This document shows, one piece after another, positions 35,176 through 44,651 of a stretch of DNA of 64,000 nt. The notes beneath the pieces are model-generated. The model was not told the origin of the DNA. It was given only the letters and a program-made list of their open reading frames with translations, and did no database searches. The position numbers and the translations under genes are program-made. This DNA is from Halobacterium sp. CBA1132 (GTDB lineage Archaea > Halobacteriota > Halobacteria > Halobacteriales > Halobacteriaceae), in contig NZ_BCMZ01000003.1 in NCBI RefSeq assembly GCF_001485535.1, positions 1 to 64,000 of the forward strand, given 5' to 3'. Each line of letters starts with the position of its first letter. Position 1 is the stretch's first letter.

Positions 35176-37140
35176 TCACTGGCGAGACTCATGAACGAGT
35201 ACAGCACTCATCGTCACAACGACTATGAGGAGTGTGGTAGCCGGTGTAAGGTTTGGAACGCCTCCACCAGATGACCCGGTCGGTGGTGCTGTAGTGGCTG
35301 ATGTCGACGCCCCTGTTGGTTCCTCTTGCGACGAGATTGTGGACTGGGTTGCGTTGGGTGTGAGTGTTGCGGTTGTTGAGGCAACGGAGTGCGAATCAAC
35401 CAGCAGCGAGAGTGCAACACGTTCACCAGCAGGAACACTGGAAAGATCAAGCGTCCCCGAGAAGGTTCCGTTGGCTGTAACCGTGGTGGGGGTTCGATAA
35501 ATGAATCCCGGCGAGCGGCTTTCGTTCACAGATGCCAGTTGCAGAGTCGCGTCTGTCCCGGGTGCTAAATTTGTCGTGCCATGAATCGTCACATTCCCCG
35601 TATGGGGCAACAGAAGCCCGGTGGCGGTTGAGTTCCTATCCGAGCTTTCGAAGCGAGCGCGTGGGGTGGTAATTGAAATGTTTGCCTCTGCAGTTGCGTA
35701 CTCACCGGGCGATAGGTAGGGGAACGCCGCTTGGGTCGGATCACCGCCGGCGCCACCAACGAAGCCACGGTAGTAGGTCTGAATGTGGCGGTCCTCGCGG
35801 TCAAACAGGAATGGTGTGTCAGCATCAGTGTTATACTGGAGTTCAGCCGAGAAGTCCTCGGCACCAGCGCCGGTTGGTTGGAGGTTATCGAATGCGCGTG
35901 TATCGATGACGACGTACAGCGTATCCGTCGTTGTATCGGCGTAGATTGTCGCTTCCGATGGGGTTGCCGTTGCGAAATTGACGACTTCAAGCGGAGAAGA
36001 CACGCCACCAGATGAGCCTGGGCCCTGAGTGACTGGTCCTGTTTCGGCAGTGATCGCGAACTCGACTCCTTCTCCAGTTCGCGCTTCGAGCTGGGCGAAG
36101 CTCTGTGGTGGTATCCCCGTAGTAAGGGAGTCGAATGATTCCTCAAGTGCAACAAGATGGCCGGAGAGTCCGGTTGCATTCACGGCAACAACTAGTCGGT
36201 CGGTTGTCGTGGTTGTTTCCCGGGCACTGAGCGCTGTTTGAAGGGCAGTAACGTTTTCGGCCGAGTTTGCCGTGGCTGCCGGAGCCGTATGAATTGCCAC
36301 GTCCTCAATTGCTGGCTGAGTTAAGCGAATGGTTGCACGGTCAACAACACGGTCTACCCTAGTGTGTTGTGCTGGTGCCGTGTCTGTCTCAGCGCTCTCA
36401 GGTGCGTCCTGTACGTGGAACGTGCCGGTAGCACTTGCAACGATCGGATACGTGCCAACATCAATAGGTCGGCGTAACTGGTCGGTGCCGCGTGCGGTAG
36501 CCGCTGAATCAATCAAGTCAAGCGCGGCAAGGTATTCTTCAAATCCGGCTAACTTTGTGCCGTCTTCGGCATAGAACGTTGGGCCATCCGTAGCTGTGTT
36601 GAGCCGGCCGTGAACGGCGCTTCGCACGGTATCTGTCTCACTGTGGTAGACCAGCTCAGATCGAAACGGACCAAGACTGGTGCTGGTTCCGACCGCGCGC
36701 GTGTTAATCGAGAACGTAACGTTCCCATCACCATCAGCATCAGTTACATGCAGAATATCGACAAACCCAGATGCGGCACTTCCTAGTTGTATGTACGTCG
36801 CCTCGGTCGTGGTTGTACTCGTGTTGGAAAGGTTCAGTGTGACCGTGACGAGGTCACCGGCTGCTTGAGTGTAGTTGTGCTGTGTCCAACCAGATGATTG
36901 TGCTGTTTCGGCTTGTAACAGTTGGTGACTATCTGGTGCCGGGTAGATCGCCGGAGCCGTCGACAGTGTGCTGTTCGTGGTCGCTGCAGGGAGGGTCTCG
37001 TTCGGAACCGTGTCTGCGGTCGGCGGGTCGTGGCCGACCATAGCTGTACTACCACCCATTGCGGGCGCACAGGCGGGTACAAACAGCAATACAATGAGAA
37101 TGCCCGTCCAGGGGATTCGGCTGGCTAGATTTGCGTTCAT
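35176..37140 (-). CDS. Large BGTF-like surface protein
   Basis: The 654-residue protein has a signal peptide (about 12-30) and long Thr/Ser-rich beta domains. These include DLVTVTLNLSNTSTTTTEAT with GNVTFSINTRAVGTS, typical of the haloarchaeal BGTF surface domain. Then comes a Thr/Ser/Pro linker (about 600-630) and a C-terminal helix (about 634-650, TTLLIVVVTMSAVLV). This resembles S-layer-like or adhesion proteins anchored by a C-terminal helix. It is read alone; the C2H2 gene upstream (37366) is on the same strand 225 bp away and may belong with it. Confidence 0.82.
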   Translation of the reverse strand: MNANLASRIPWTGILIVLLFVPACAPAMGGSTAMVGHDPPTADTVPNETLPAATTNSTLSTAPAIYPAPDSHQLLQAETAQSSGWTQHNYTQAAGDLVTVTLNLSNTSTTTTEATYIQLGSAASGFVDILHVTDADGDGNVTFSINTRAVGTSTSLGPFRSELVYHSETDTVRSAVHGRLNTATDGPTFYAEDGTKLAGFEEYLAALDLIDSAATARGTDQLRRPIDVGTYPIVASATGTFHVQDAPESAETDTAPAQHTRVDRVVDRATIRLTQPAIEDVAIHTAPAATANSAENVTALQTALSARETTTTTDRLVVAVNATGLSGHLVALEESFDSLTTGIPPQSFAQLEARTGEGVEFAITAETGPVTQGPGSSGGVSSPLEVVNFATATPSEATIYADTTTDTLYVVIDTRAFDNLQPTGAGAEDFSAELQYNTDADTPFLFDREDRHIQTYYRGFVGGAGGDPTQAAFPYLSPGEYATAEANISITTPRARFESSDRNSTATGLLLPHTGNVTIHGTTNLAPGTDATLQLASVNESRSPGFIYRTPTTVTANGTFSGTLDLSSVPAGERVALSLLVDSHSVASTTATLTPNATQSTISSQEEPTGASTSATTAPPTGSSGGGVPNLTPATTLLIVVVTMSAVLVHESRQ

Positions 37141-37365
37141 TGGGCACCTATCAAGTCCGGTCCCCCACTAGGATTCGGTTTGCGCTCGATAGCTGTGGGG
37201 AGGGTTTTCCTGCTGACGAGTTCACCAGTTGCATACACGGTCTCCGGAAAGTCGTCTATACGGGAGATCCAGGAGAGTAAATACTTTGGGCTATCATGCT
37301 GCCGTGTTCGGAGAAACTGGTAATAGCTAGTTCTTGTGTAACAGGACACAACGCTGTGGTTTCGC

Positions 37366-37701
37366 CTAATTTGATGGGGACGGGCTTGTCCGCTCAACGA
37401 GTGGCTGGACGTTATCGGGGAGTTGTCGTTCAAGTTCGGTTGGGTCGACTGTGCTTGTAATCGCTTCGAGGATCTGTTCGCGGCGACGAACAGCGGCTGC
37501 ATCCCCATCGTAGAAGCGAACGTACTCGGCGCGCGTGTGCTCGCTGAAGACGTGACTAATCGCGAAATACCCTTCCGGGACAGTCTTCCCACAAATTTCG
37601 CAGGTATGTGTATCATGGTCCGTTACCTGGTGGGTGAGTAGTGACTCGATGTTCTGGAACGTCCGGCCACAGCCCACAATCGCGCATTCCCACGAGGCCA
37701 T
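37366..37701 (-). CDS. C2H2-type zinc-finger protein
   Basis: From the ATG at 37701 the 111-residue protein has two finger-like units: CAIVGCGRTFQNIESLLTHQ with VTDHDTH, and CEICGKTVPEGYFAISHVFS with EHTRAEYVRF. Each has two Cys and two His in C2H2 spacing. An in-frame ATG at 37734 is possible but adds an unrelated segment. Such haloarchaeal proteins are presumed DNA- or protein-binding; the target is unknown. The 225 bp between it and the surface protein gene holds no gene. Confidence 0.75.
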   Translation of the reverse strand: MASWECAIVGCGRTFQNIESLLTHQVTDHDTHTCEICGKTVPEGYFAISHVFSEHTRAEYVRFYDGDAAAVRRREQILEAITSTVDPTELERQLPDNVQPLVERTSPSPSN

Positions 37702-37931
37702 ATCTTCGAGTAAGTGAATGCGGCAGATAAACATTCATCCCGGAGCCCCACCATGAGGAGTGCCAACATGTTTGACGGGCGGGAATGCCAGATTCCGGCT
37801 GTTTGAGACAAAGAATTTACTGTCTGATGGCGTTAGTTCCGAGCAACCCTACCCGAAGGGCGACTGTAAGGCCGATAGTCCCACACAGTAAAACCTGGTC
37901 AATGCAGACGTCTGGTCCGACTGAAACCGAT

Positions 37932-38130
37932 TCAGTCACCGAACCAAACCATGACCATGCCTTCGAGCCGGCCTGTGTCGGCGTCCCACACGCCCTCGCC
38001 CTCGAAACCGTCCTTGTCGTTGTAGCGCATGAGGCGCTGGTAGTTGACTTCGTTCCAGAGAGCAGCAGAAACGTCCAACAGATCCCTAGCAGTTGCTCTC
38101 CATTGCCGGAGAGCAGTCGCACAGCGAACG
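37932..38130 (-). pseudogene. N-terminal fragment of a TnpB
   Basis: The minus strand reads RDLLDVSAALWNEVNYQRLM, RYNDKDGFEGEGVWDAD, the helix-rich start of a TnpB (ALWNEVNY is typical). It ends after about 60 residues. A divergent ribbon-helix-helix-like gene at 38180 would have been its companion. Confidence 0.6.
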
Positions 38131-38179
38131 TGTTGGTACGCTTCACGACAACAGATTATTATACTTTTAGCCCTTTCGT

Positions 38180-38325
38180 TATGCTCCCCCAATATCGACA
38201 TTTCACACACGCTCGGTGGTCGAATCAAAGACTACGCAGAAGCGAGCGACTTGAATCTCTCGGAAACTTACACCGGGGTTTTAGATGCAGGTCTAAAATC
38301 GTTGGAGGCTCAAGACCAACAGTAA
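38180..38325 (+). pseudogene. Small ribbon-helix-helix-like gene, frameshifted in a C run
   Basis: The frame PNIDISHTLGGRIKDYAEAS, DLNLSETYTGVLDAGLKSLE looks like a small MetJ/Arc-type DNA-binding protein of about 47 residues. The ATG at 38180 leads into it only if one C is removed from the CTCCCCC run at about 38184. This is a homopolymer error or a real mutation. It lies divergent to a TnpB relic. Confidence 0.5.
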
Positions 38326-38543
38326 CACGACGCTTTCCTACCAGATCTTACGTGATCCACGCCCGCCGTAAACGGCGGGGACTCTCTCGCTGTTGAAGGG
38401 TCATCTGCTTGTTTGGTGTTGTTCTGCTGGCTGGTGCCTATGCCGGTGTTTGTTGTTGAGTTGTTATTGTGTGGGAATTGGCCGCCCCGGGTTTCGTGTT
38501 AATGCCCAACACACTTTTGCTGCTTGGAACACAACAATTAATC

Positions 38544-38804
38544 ATGTACAAACCACGGCCACCAAGATGGCTCCACACCAAATACGCGCGATCACTCGCT
38601 CCCGTAGACAGACTCCACGAATTAGTACGACTACTCGAATCACTATTCGAGGTGAGTGCAGGCATTGGCCTCCTCCTCTATCTCATCGGAGGACTCACCG
38701 GATCCACAGACTCCGCCACACTTGGCGTTATGATTGGCGTACTCGCGGTCGTTGGAAACCTCACAGTAACGTCAATCCGCCAGACAGCATTCCAAACCGG
38801 CTAA
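38544..38804 (+). CDS. Small membrane protein
   Basis: From the ATG at 38544 (MYKPRPPRWLHTKYARSL) the protein has 86 residues and two hydrophobic helices (about 38-52 and 59-76) with SAGIGLLLYLIGGLTGS between. A basic head, then helices, suggests inside-first topology. An earlier in-frame start adds a short hydrophobic stretch. Function unknown. The hairpin CCCGCCGT-AAA-CGGCGGG at 38362-38380 upstream is an element end or a terminator. Confidence 0.55.
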   Translation: MYKPRPPRWLHTKYARSLAPVDRLHELVRLLESLFEVSAGIGLLLYLIGGLTGSTDSATLGVMIGVLAVVGNLTVTSIRQTAFQTG

Positions 38805-38836
38805 TCCCGGATTCACTCTTCACGAAACCCAGAATG

Positions 38837-39046
38837 TCAAAGAAGCAGAGTGATAGTCCGGTGGGTGCCGACGCGGTCCTCAAGCTCGCGGCGGATCGCG
38901 TCCAACTCCTCAAGCCGCTCCCGGGAGTGGCCCGACGTCCGGACCTCCTCGACGAGCCGGTCGTACTCCGCAACCAGTTCGTCGACGTCCCCACTCAAAT
39001 CCACGCGCGTCGACGCTATCGACGTCGACGCTGATTCCTCGACCAT
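38837..39046 (-). CDS. Small coiled-coil protein
   Basis: The 69-residue acidic protein is mostly one heptad helix (VDELVAEYDRLVEEVRTSGH, SRERLEELDAIRRELED). Its ATG overlaps the stop of the upstream chimeric frame by one base, so it belongs to the same minus-strand operon. A nearly identical 75-bp piece lies at 52075-52160, which shows that this operon was present more than once. Function unknown. Confidence 0.6.
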   Translation of the reverse strand: MVEESASTSIASTRVDLSGDVDELVAEYDRLVEEVRTSGHSRERLEELDAIRRELEDRVGTHRTITLLL

Positions 39047-40488
39047 TAGAATACCCCCTTCTTCTCGAATTCCTTCGTCTGATTATAAATCCCGCGTGCA
39101 GTCATCACGGCCTGCACTTCCGACCAGTCCGTAGTCTGGACGCGAATCGTGTTCTCCCCAGCCGTAAACGCCCCCGCCGGCAGATTCACCGTCGCGTTCC
39201 CATACAAGCGTCCATTCCGGAGCTGTGAATCCGGAACCTCAACCGTCTGAGAGTCACCATCCGCGTTCGTAATCGTAACCGATGGCTGGTTGGTCACGAC
39301 GCGGCTGCCGTTGTACGTCGCGATAACTGAGACGTCGGGCTGAATACCGTCGACGGTTGGTGCTTGCACTCGCATCTCGTTCTGTCCGAGCGTCAGGGCG
39401 CTCGAATTCACGTCAACAGGCGCCGTCAACACACCACTCTCGTCAAACGCGCTCGGATACGCGTACTCCTCGCCATTCACGCTGACAGTGGCGGATTCCG
39501 CGGCCACTCGAATCGGGTACGCGACCTCGTATCCGATGCCGCCGCCAGCACTCTGTATTTCGAGTGTCGTCGCCGGCGACAGTGGCTCCTCGATAGCGAC
39601 CGTTGTCGCGTTCGCGAGCCGTCCGTTGTCCTCGTAGAGCGTCCGTCCATCCTCGGTCTGGATAGTCGGGGATTCAGTCACAGTCCGGGATTGCCACTCT
39701 AGGGTGGCGTCGAAGCGCGTCATCCGTTGGTCGCCGGCAACCGTGACCGTCGTCTCACCCGGCGGCACCTCCCCCGCTGGAATTGTCATCGTTCGCGTCC
39801 CTGTGAAGCCTCCAGCAAGGCTCGCAACCTCCTGACTGTTCTTCGTGATGGTGAGGAAGCCTTGTTCGCCGCGCTGTTGTTCGACAATCTTGGCGGCCTC
39901 CTTGTCCTTCGAAGAACTGTCGCGCTCCTCGAGTTCCCGAATACCGAGCCAGAAGAGGGGGTCCTTGAACCCCGTGACCGAACCACTCCGAAGGTCGGTG
40001 GCGACGTCTCCGACTGATTCGCCGTTCGGGCCGTTCTCCGTCCAGTCCTTCGGCGCCGGCTTGAAGATGACTTGGACGACAGCGAGTGAGTCGTCGAGGG
40101 TGAGCATTTCACCCATAATATCGCTGTACGGGTCGCCGTGTTGGAAGCCCTCGGCGTTGTGGTGGCGAATCGGGAGGAAGGTGTGGCGTTCTTCGGAGAG
40201 TCGGGCGGCGGCGACGTGGTCGGATGGGCGAAGTTCGGGGAACGCTACTCCGGTGGTTCGGGGTGTGACTTCGGAGTTGGTGTAGGTGTTGGTGGTGCGG
40301 CGTTGGAAGCGATCACTGGCGCGTTCGTTGGCGGCGTAGAGCCGAAACCGGAATTCGCCGCGGTCGAACCAGATTTCGAAGGCGTGGGCGGGGCTGGCGT
40401 TCTTGCCGTCGCGGATGCGGACGTCGTGGAGGGCTTGGAGGAGGTTGGCGCCCGCGTCGATGCCGTCGTTGTCTTGGTAGGGGTGCGG
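39046..40488 (-). pseudogene. Chimeric frame: conjugation-ATPase-like start fused to a surface-domain end
   Basis: The frame is open from the tnpB junction near 40488. Residues 1 to about 195 (HPYQDNDGIDAGANLLQALH, EIWFDRGEFRFRLYAANERA, LPIRHHNAEGFQHGDPYSDI, GFKDPLFWLGIRELEERDSS) look like the N-terminal part of haloarchaeal plasmid transfer ATPases. After EQGFLTI the text becomes a secreted-type beta-domain protein (FTGTRTMTIPAGEVPPGETT, VNLPAGAFTAGENTIRVQTT). The switch is abrupt, with no ATP-binding motifs. I read it as a deletion that fused two genes, then cut at the 5' end by a TnpB element. The first ATG inside is at 40116. Confidence 0.6.
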
Positions 40489-40489
40489 A

Positions 40490-41363
40490 TGTCGGAGAGG
40501 TCGCCCACTACAATCGTCCCAACTCCTTCGTCAACACACCGTTGGACGATGTGTTTGGAGAGCGTGTGGAAGTAGTGGGTACGCCGACGAGATTTCTTCT
40601 GGTTCAATCGCGTGGCCTGCTCGGAGTCCGAGTCGTCACAGCGAGCGATACGCTTGCTGAAGTAGTAGTCGTCCTCCTTCAGACAGTTGAGCGGGTACAG
40701 TTCGCTGTGGCCGTCTTCGTAGGCGAGTGCGGCGAAGTTGTTGATACCGAGGTCAACACCCATCGTTTTCTCACCGGGGGCTTCATCCACGTCGATTTCG
40801 ACTTTGCAGACGAAGTGTAGTTCCCACTCGTTACCCGTCCAGACTGCTCGAACTTGTTGGACGTTCTCCACGGTGGAGAGCTCAACGTCGGGGCGTGTCT
40901 GGTACTCGCAGAGGATGAAGTCCGACCAGTAGTCTTTGAGGTTCGACCCTTTCGAGAGTCGGACTCGCTCGTACTGGGTGTCGAGTTTGAACCCAGCGGC
41001 TTTGAACGTGACCGTGCTTCGTGGGTGTTCGTCGCCGTGTTTGCGGTACTTCGGCGGGTTCGCTCGTGTGTCTCCGTTTTGTCGTTTGCCGTACCAGCCG
41101 TTGAACGCCTCAGCGAGTTCTTGAAGGACTCGCTGACTTGACTGAGAATGCAGGTCATCGTAGCGTTCGTGGCTCTTGAGGTACGATGTGAGTTCGTTGT
41201 GATCGGGAATGTGACCGACTTCTGACCACACGCGGTCACAGACCCACCGTCCGACGTTCCAGAGTTTACTGGCAGCGAACCCGAGCGAATCAAGGTCGTC
41301 CTGCACCCGTGACTGGTTCCGAATGGACGCAGTATAGGTGCGAGTGACAACCTCTTTCGCCAT
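40490..41363 (-). pseudogene. tnpB: TnpB nuclease gene, 3'-truncated
   Basis: From the ATG at 41363 the protein has the N-terminal TnpB core (RTYTASIRNQSRVQDDLDSL, LWNVGRWVCDRVW, AFNGWYGKRQNGDTRANPPK). It also has the RuvC start (GVDLGINNFAALAYEDG) and the stretch IVQRCVDEGVGTIVVGDLSD. There the match ends near 40490 and foreign sequence follows. The zinc ribbon and the last catalytic Asp are missing, so it cannot cut. The partner gene is the chimeric frame at 39046-40488. Confidence 0.8.
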
Positions 41364-41533
41364 ATGTAAACTATGTAGGAAGTCTTACTTGAAGATATGA
41401 GTTCGATCGTAGAATATCCAGCCTGCCATCGACTCGTGGATTGTGTAGGAGTTGTCGGATTCATCCCCGCCCTTGGAGTTTCGCTTCAAGTATTCGGAAG
41501 AATAATGAACTCTGTCTGACAGGCCATAGATGT

Positions 41534-42076
41534 ATGTCGCGTGATGAATTAGATCAGCCATCGCTCACCCCAGAGGAGTTGGATTACACGCAACTCCCTG
41601 ACCAGACCATGTACAAGATACAGACAGAGAGCGACCAGAGTGGGGACGTTCGAGCGTATCCGCTTACGATTCGAACGAACGAGTTTCGGTTGTTGTACTT
41701 CGAACTTGACCCCACCGGCGGAATCGACTGGCATACACATACGCCGGGACTTGACGAAGTGAACCTCTGTCTCAGTGGGCACGCGAAATACACTTTAGAG
41801 CGTGCGGATGGGAGCTACCAGACGCTCGAAATCGGGCCGATGGAGTTCGTGTACCTGCCGGGCGGCGCGCGCCACAAAATCGAGGTCGTCGGTGACGAGG
41901 TTCACCGCTCGGTGTCGGCAGCCAAATTCGATACCGCTGCCCGCCTCGAAGCCGTGGAAAACGATGGTGAACCGGACGAAACCGAAGACAGTGGTTCCGC
42001 CTCGGGGGACGCACTCTGGGTCGACCGGAAGCGAGACGAGGTCGTCGAGAAAGATGACGATTTAGTCACCTCGTAA
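41534..42076 (+). CDS. Cupin-domain protein
   Basis: From the ATG at 41534 the 180-residue protein has a cupin beta barrel (about 45-135). Its motifs are GGIDWHTHTPGLDEVNLCLS with metal-binding His-x-His and a Glu, then YLPGGARHKIEVVGDEVHRS with the last His. The tail is acidic. Cupins of this kind bind a metal and may act as dioxygenases, isomerases or sensors; the substrate is unknown. It is read alone, next to the left end of the TnpB element. Confidence 0.8.
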   Translation: MSRDELDQPSLTPEELDYTQLPDQTMYKIQTESDQSGDVRAYPLTIRTNEFRLLYFELDPTGGIDWHTHTPGLDEVNLCLSGHAKYTLERADGSYQTLEIGPMEFVYLPGGARHKIEVVGDEVHRSVSAAKFDTAARLEAVENDGEPDETEDSGSASGDALWVDRKRDEVVEKDDDLVTS

Positions 42077-42159
42077 GTGGTACGTGGCCGGCCTATACAA
42101 GCCGGCCCAACGACGGGTGCACTAACGTCTGTCATCTCCGCTATTCGGCCGCTGGACTC

Positions 42160-42400
42160 TCGCTCGGTGTCGGGATGACCCTTCCTACAGGTCGCGATTC
42201 AGTCCGAGAAACGCGTCCGAGTTCGTGCCGAACAAAACCAAATGCTGATTGGGGATAGCCCATACAAACGCTGTCTGTCGGATTCCCTTAATTCTCCTCG
42301 TCGTTAGGGTCCAGGCCGCGGGCTTCCAGAATCAGCTCACCAACCCGTTCGGGATTCTCGACAGCCAGCCGGTACAGCGATCATGGATTTCACGCTTCTC
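42160..42400 (-). pseudogene. Duplicated remnant of the half-TBP/ParA-partner region
   Basis: This DNA matches the region 21660-22350: the segment with CAGGTCGCGATTCAG, then AAATGCTG and CCCATACAAACGCTGTCTG, then the end of the ParA-partner gene (minus strand, about 42292-42400). The half-TBP coding region in between is deleted here. It shows that this plasmid module existed twice. Confidence 0.7.
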
Positions 42401-42504
42401 AACCCGGTTCGATTAGGCGGCTCTCGACCGCCGCTCTTGTACCCTGGATTTCTTTTCCACCCCTCCATCTCCTCTATCTATCTTATCTTTCTCAAAGTAG
42501 TCAT

Positions 42505-42636
42505 CTACTCTACCTACTGTTTCTACTTTGCAGTAGATAGCTACTGTACTGTTGCCATTGGAATCTCTCTACTCTAACTACTCCTTCTGTTTCGGTTACT
42601 CTGACTACTCCATCTACTGCATCTACTTTGACTACT
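42505..42636. repeat. CTACT repeat array in 9-bp steps, candidate centromere
   Basis: The pentamer CTACT starts at 42505, 42514, 42523, 42541, 42569, 42578, 42605, 42614, 42623 and 42632 (a TTACT at 42596 fits). All differences within 42505-42541 and within 42569-42632 are multiples of 9; between the two blocks the phase slips by one base. At 42532 the step is filled by AGTAG, the inverse. It ends about 50 bp before the parA start. This looks like an iteron or centromere for a DNA-binding partner. Confidence 0.75.
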
Positions 42637-42685
42637 TTGGAAAAGCTAAAGGAGGTGTGTGGCAGCCTCTCAGGTGGCAACCAAT

Positions 42686-43588
42686 ATGGCACAACGCGAT
42701 ACCGACAAAACCCCGCGCGCAGTCTGCGTCGGCATCCTGAAAGGCGGCTTCGGGAAAACCACCACCGCGCTCAACCTCGCTCGCGAGCTCGCGCACCGCA
42801 ACGAACGCGCCCTCCTTGTCGACCTCGACGACAACGGCCACCTCACCCTCAACCTCGGCCATCGCGAAGCCTACCAAAGCGGCTCCGGGGACGGGGACGA
42901 AAACCACGCCGAAGCGGTCCTCGTCGATGAAGCCGACCCTCGCGACTATGTTGTCGACGTTGCTGGCGGCCTCGACCTCTTCCCCTCGCACGCACAACTC
43001 GAAGAGGTTGAATCAACGCTGAAGAGCGCCGTGCAGGGGTCTGCTCGTCTGAAACAGCATCTTGTCGAACCGCTGCTGGGTGATGAGTACGACTACATCG
43101 TGGTGGACTGTCCGGCGAATCGCGGGAAGCTCAACGACAACGCGATGTACGCGACCGGGAATCTCATCATCCCGCTACGGCCGGAACTCGGGTATGAGAC
43201 TGGCCTTGACAACACCGTCAACCGGCTCGTGAAGCCGGCGCGGCGGTACTTCGACCTCGATATCCTCGCGGTCGTGCCGTCCGACCTGCAGCGGCGTATC
43301 GACCAAGCCACGCTCGACCAAGAACTCCTCCGTGAAATCACGACACGGGAGGGTGTAGCGTCGAAAGTCCCGAGCTTCGCGTACATCTCCGAGGCCGACT
43401 GGGACGCTATCGCGAACGGTGAGTACGATGGTGGCCTGCCGGGGATTCGGCATCGTGACGCGATCAACAACTCGCTGCGGGACGCGAACGAGCCGCTGCG
43501 GGACTACGACCCCGACTGCGACCAACTGGAAGCGTACGATGAACTTGCTCGCATCGTCGAACGCGGTGAGGTGATTCGCGATGAGTGA
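42686..43588 (+). CDS. parA: ParA/Soj-type partition ATPase (second locus)
   Basis: The 300-residue protein has deviant Walker A (LKGGFGKTTTALNLAREL), LLVDLDDNGHLTLNLG and Walker B YDYIVVDCPANRGK. Its LxxRIDQATLDQELL region aligns with the first ParA (RRIDQQTKDRTLLES). I choose the ATG at 42686; GTG codons at 42659 and 42674 are in frame too. A strong ribosome site AAAGGAGGTG at 42648-42657 would fit the 42674 GTG better, so the true start is uncertain. The acidic partner gene overlaps its end by 8 bp. Confidence 0.9.
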   Translation: MAQRDTDKTPRAVCVGILKGGFGKTTTALNLARELAHRNERALLVDLDDNGHLTLNLGHREAYQSGSGDGDENHAEAVLVDEADPRDYVVDVAGGLDLFPSHAQLEEVESTLKSAVQGSARLKQHLVEPLLGDEYDYIVVDCPANRGKLNDNAMYATGNLIIPLRPELGYETGLDNTVNRLVKPARRYFDLDILAVVPSDLQRRIDQATLDQELLREITTREGVASKVPSFAYISEADWDAIANGEYDGGLPGIRHRDAINNSLRDANEPLRDYDPDCDQLEAYDELARIVERGEVIRDE

Positions 43589-44057
43589 CGAATCGAACCC
43601 GTTTGACGACCTCAACGAGAGTATCGAGGACCAGGACGCCGACGACTCTGCGGACAACGAATCAACGGCGGCGACATCCACGGCGTCGACATCGACGGCA
43701 GCGACCGACGACTCTAGTGATGATGGAACTGATGAACCGATGACGACGGGCGAACAGCTACCAGAAGATGGGAAGACGGCGGACCCGTATCTGACGAAAG
43801 CGTTCGAGTTCGGGGACGAGGCGACCCAGTTCCCGTTCTACGTCCGCGAGGACACGCTTGACGCGTGGGAGGTCGTCGACGACGTGGAGGTGACGCCCGC
43901 GCTCGTGCAGGACGGCGTGAAGGACGTCACGACCTCCGAGAAACACGATGCGATGCTGCAGATGGTGCTGGACCGGCCGGACTTGCTCGTGGAGTACATC
44001 AAGGAGGCACGCGGGATTCCGGACGCAGACACGAGCGACTTCCGCGACGAATCGTAG
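43581..44057 (+). CDS. Acidic ParA-partner protein (second par locus)
   Basis: The 158-residue protein has an acidic, Ser/Thr/Ala-rich disordered arm (about 1-60) and a conserved end: FPFYVREDTLDAWEVVDDVE, TPALVQDGVKDV, EKHDAMLQMVLDRPDLLVEY and IKEARGIPDADTSD. It matches the partner at 22236-22628 in layout and ending. It overlaps parA by 8 bases. It should be the DNA-binding or adaptor component acting on the 9-bp array upstream, by analogy with other partition loci. Confidence 0.75.
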   Translation: MSDESNPFDDLNESIEDQDADDSADNESTAATSTASTSTAATDDSSDDGTDEPMTTGEQLPEDGKTADPYLTKAFEFGDEATQFPFYVREDTLDAWEVVDDVEVTPALVQDGVKDVTTSEKHDAMLQMVLDRPDLLVEYIKEARGIPDADTSDFRDES

Positions 44058-44075
44058 GCGTCTCCGGAAGCCAGT

Positions 44076-44272
44076 TGCCGAATACTTTTACCCGACCGTC
44101 TGCAAGTGGGAGTGCGAGCGAGCTGGTGAGTGTCGCTTTGTGCCATAAATGGGATGCACACCCGCTCTCTCGCTTTCCTAAACGCTGAGTGGCTGCTGTG
44201 GCGTCCGTAGTGGTGTCGCACGTAGCAACAACCAACATCTCTCCGGGACTGGTCGATGGGAACACTACGGGC
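44076..44272 (+). repeat. Second copy of the par-associated repeat
   Basis: Homologous to 23795-23992; the last 82 nt (44191-44272) are identical. The stem halves are at 44205-44212 and 44263-44270. Here it lies after the partner gene, in the same orientation on the plus strand although the par genes are reversed. Confidence 0.65.
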
Positions 44273-44426
44273 ACGCCTTATGCGTTCGTCGCGAGCTTGT
44301 AAACGCCACCTAGCGAGGGGTACCAGTAGTTGAAACTCGTTTCTTCAGTTAGACTGCTAGGTGTTCCAGATGCTAAGTACAGGTAATACACTATACGTTC
44401 ATCCGAGAAATTGCGAGTATATCGGC

Positions 44427-44651
44427 ATGGATAATCTGGAGTTGCCAGTAAGGTTTAGTATTTGGATGTTTGGTATTGAAATAATGGAACAAAGGAAGAT
44501 TGTATTTCGGCTAAACATTATCATCTGGCTATTACTTACCCTTATCACAATGCAGGTCTGGCCAGTTCTACGGACGGTTGAAGGGCTGCTCATTATTCTC
44601 TTCGTGGGCGGGTCTCTTGGCCTTTATTCGGCTATTCGCAAATTTGACTAA
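44427..44651 (+). CDS. Two-helix membrane protein
   Basis: From the ATG at 44427 the 74-residue protein has two hydrophobic helices (about 27-47 and 52-68) with LNIIIWLLLTLITMQVWPVL and GLLIILFVGGSLGLYSA. An earlier ATG at 44361 would add 22 polar residues. Its codons are AT-rich compared with neighbours. No known family; it stands alone. Confidence 0.5.
   Translation: MDNLELPVRFSIWMFGIEIMEQRKIVFRLNIIIWLLLTLITMQVWPVLRTVEGLLIILFVGGSLGLYSAIRKFD

Noticed and set aside
42505-42636. Interpretation of the CTACT array as a CRISPR array
   Set aside because: The unit is 9 bp with no 20-40 bp repeat and spacer structure; there are no cas genes.
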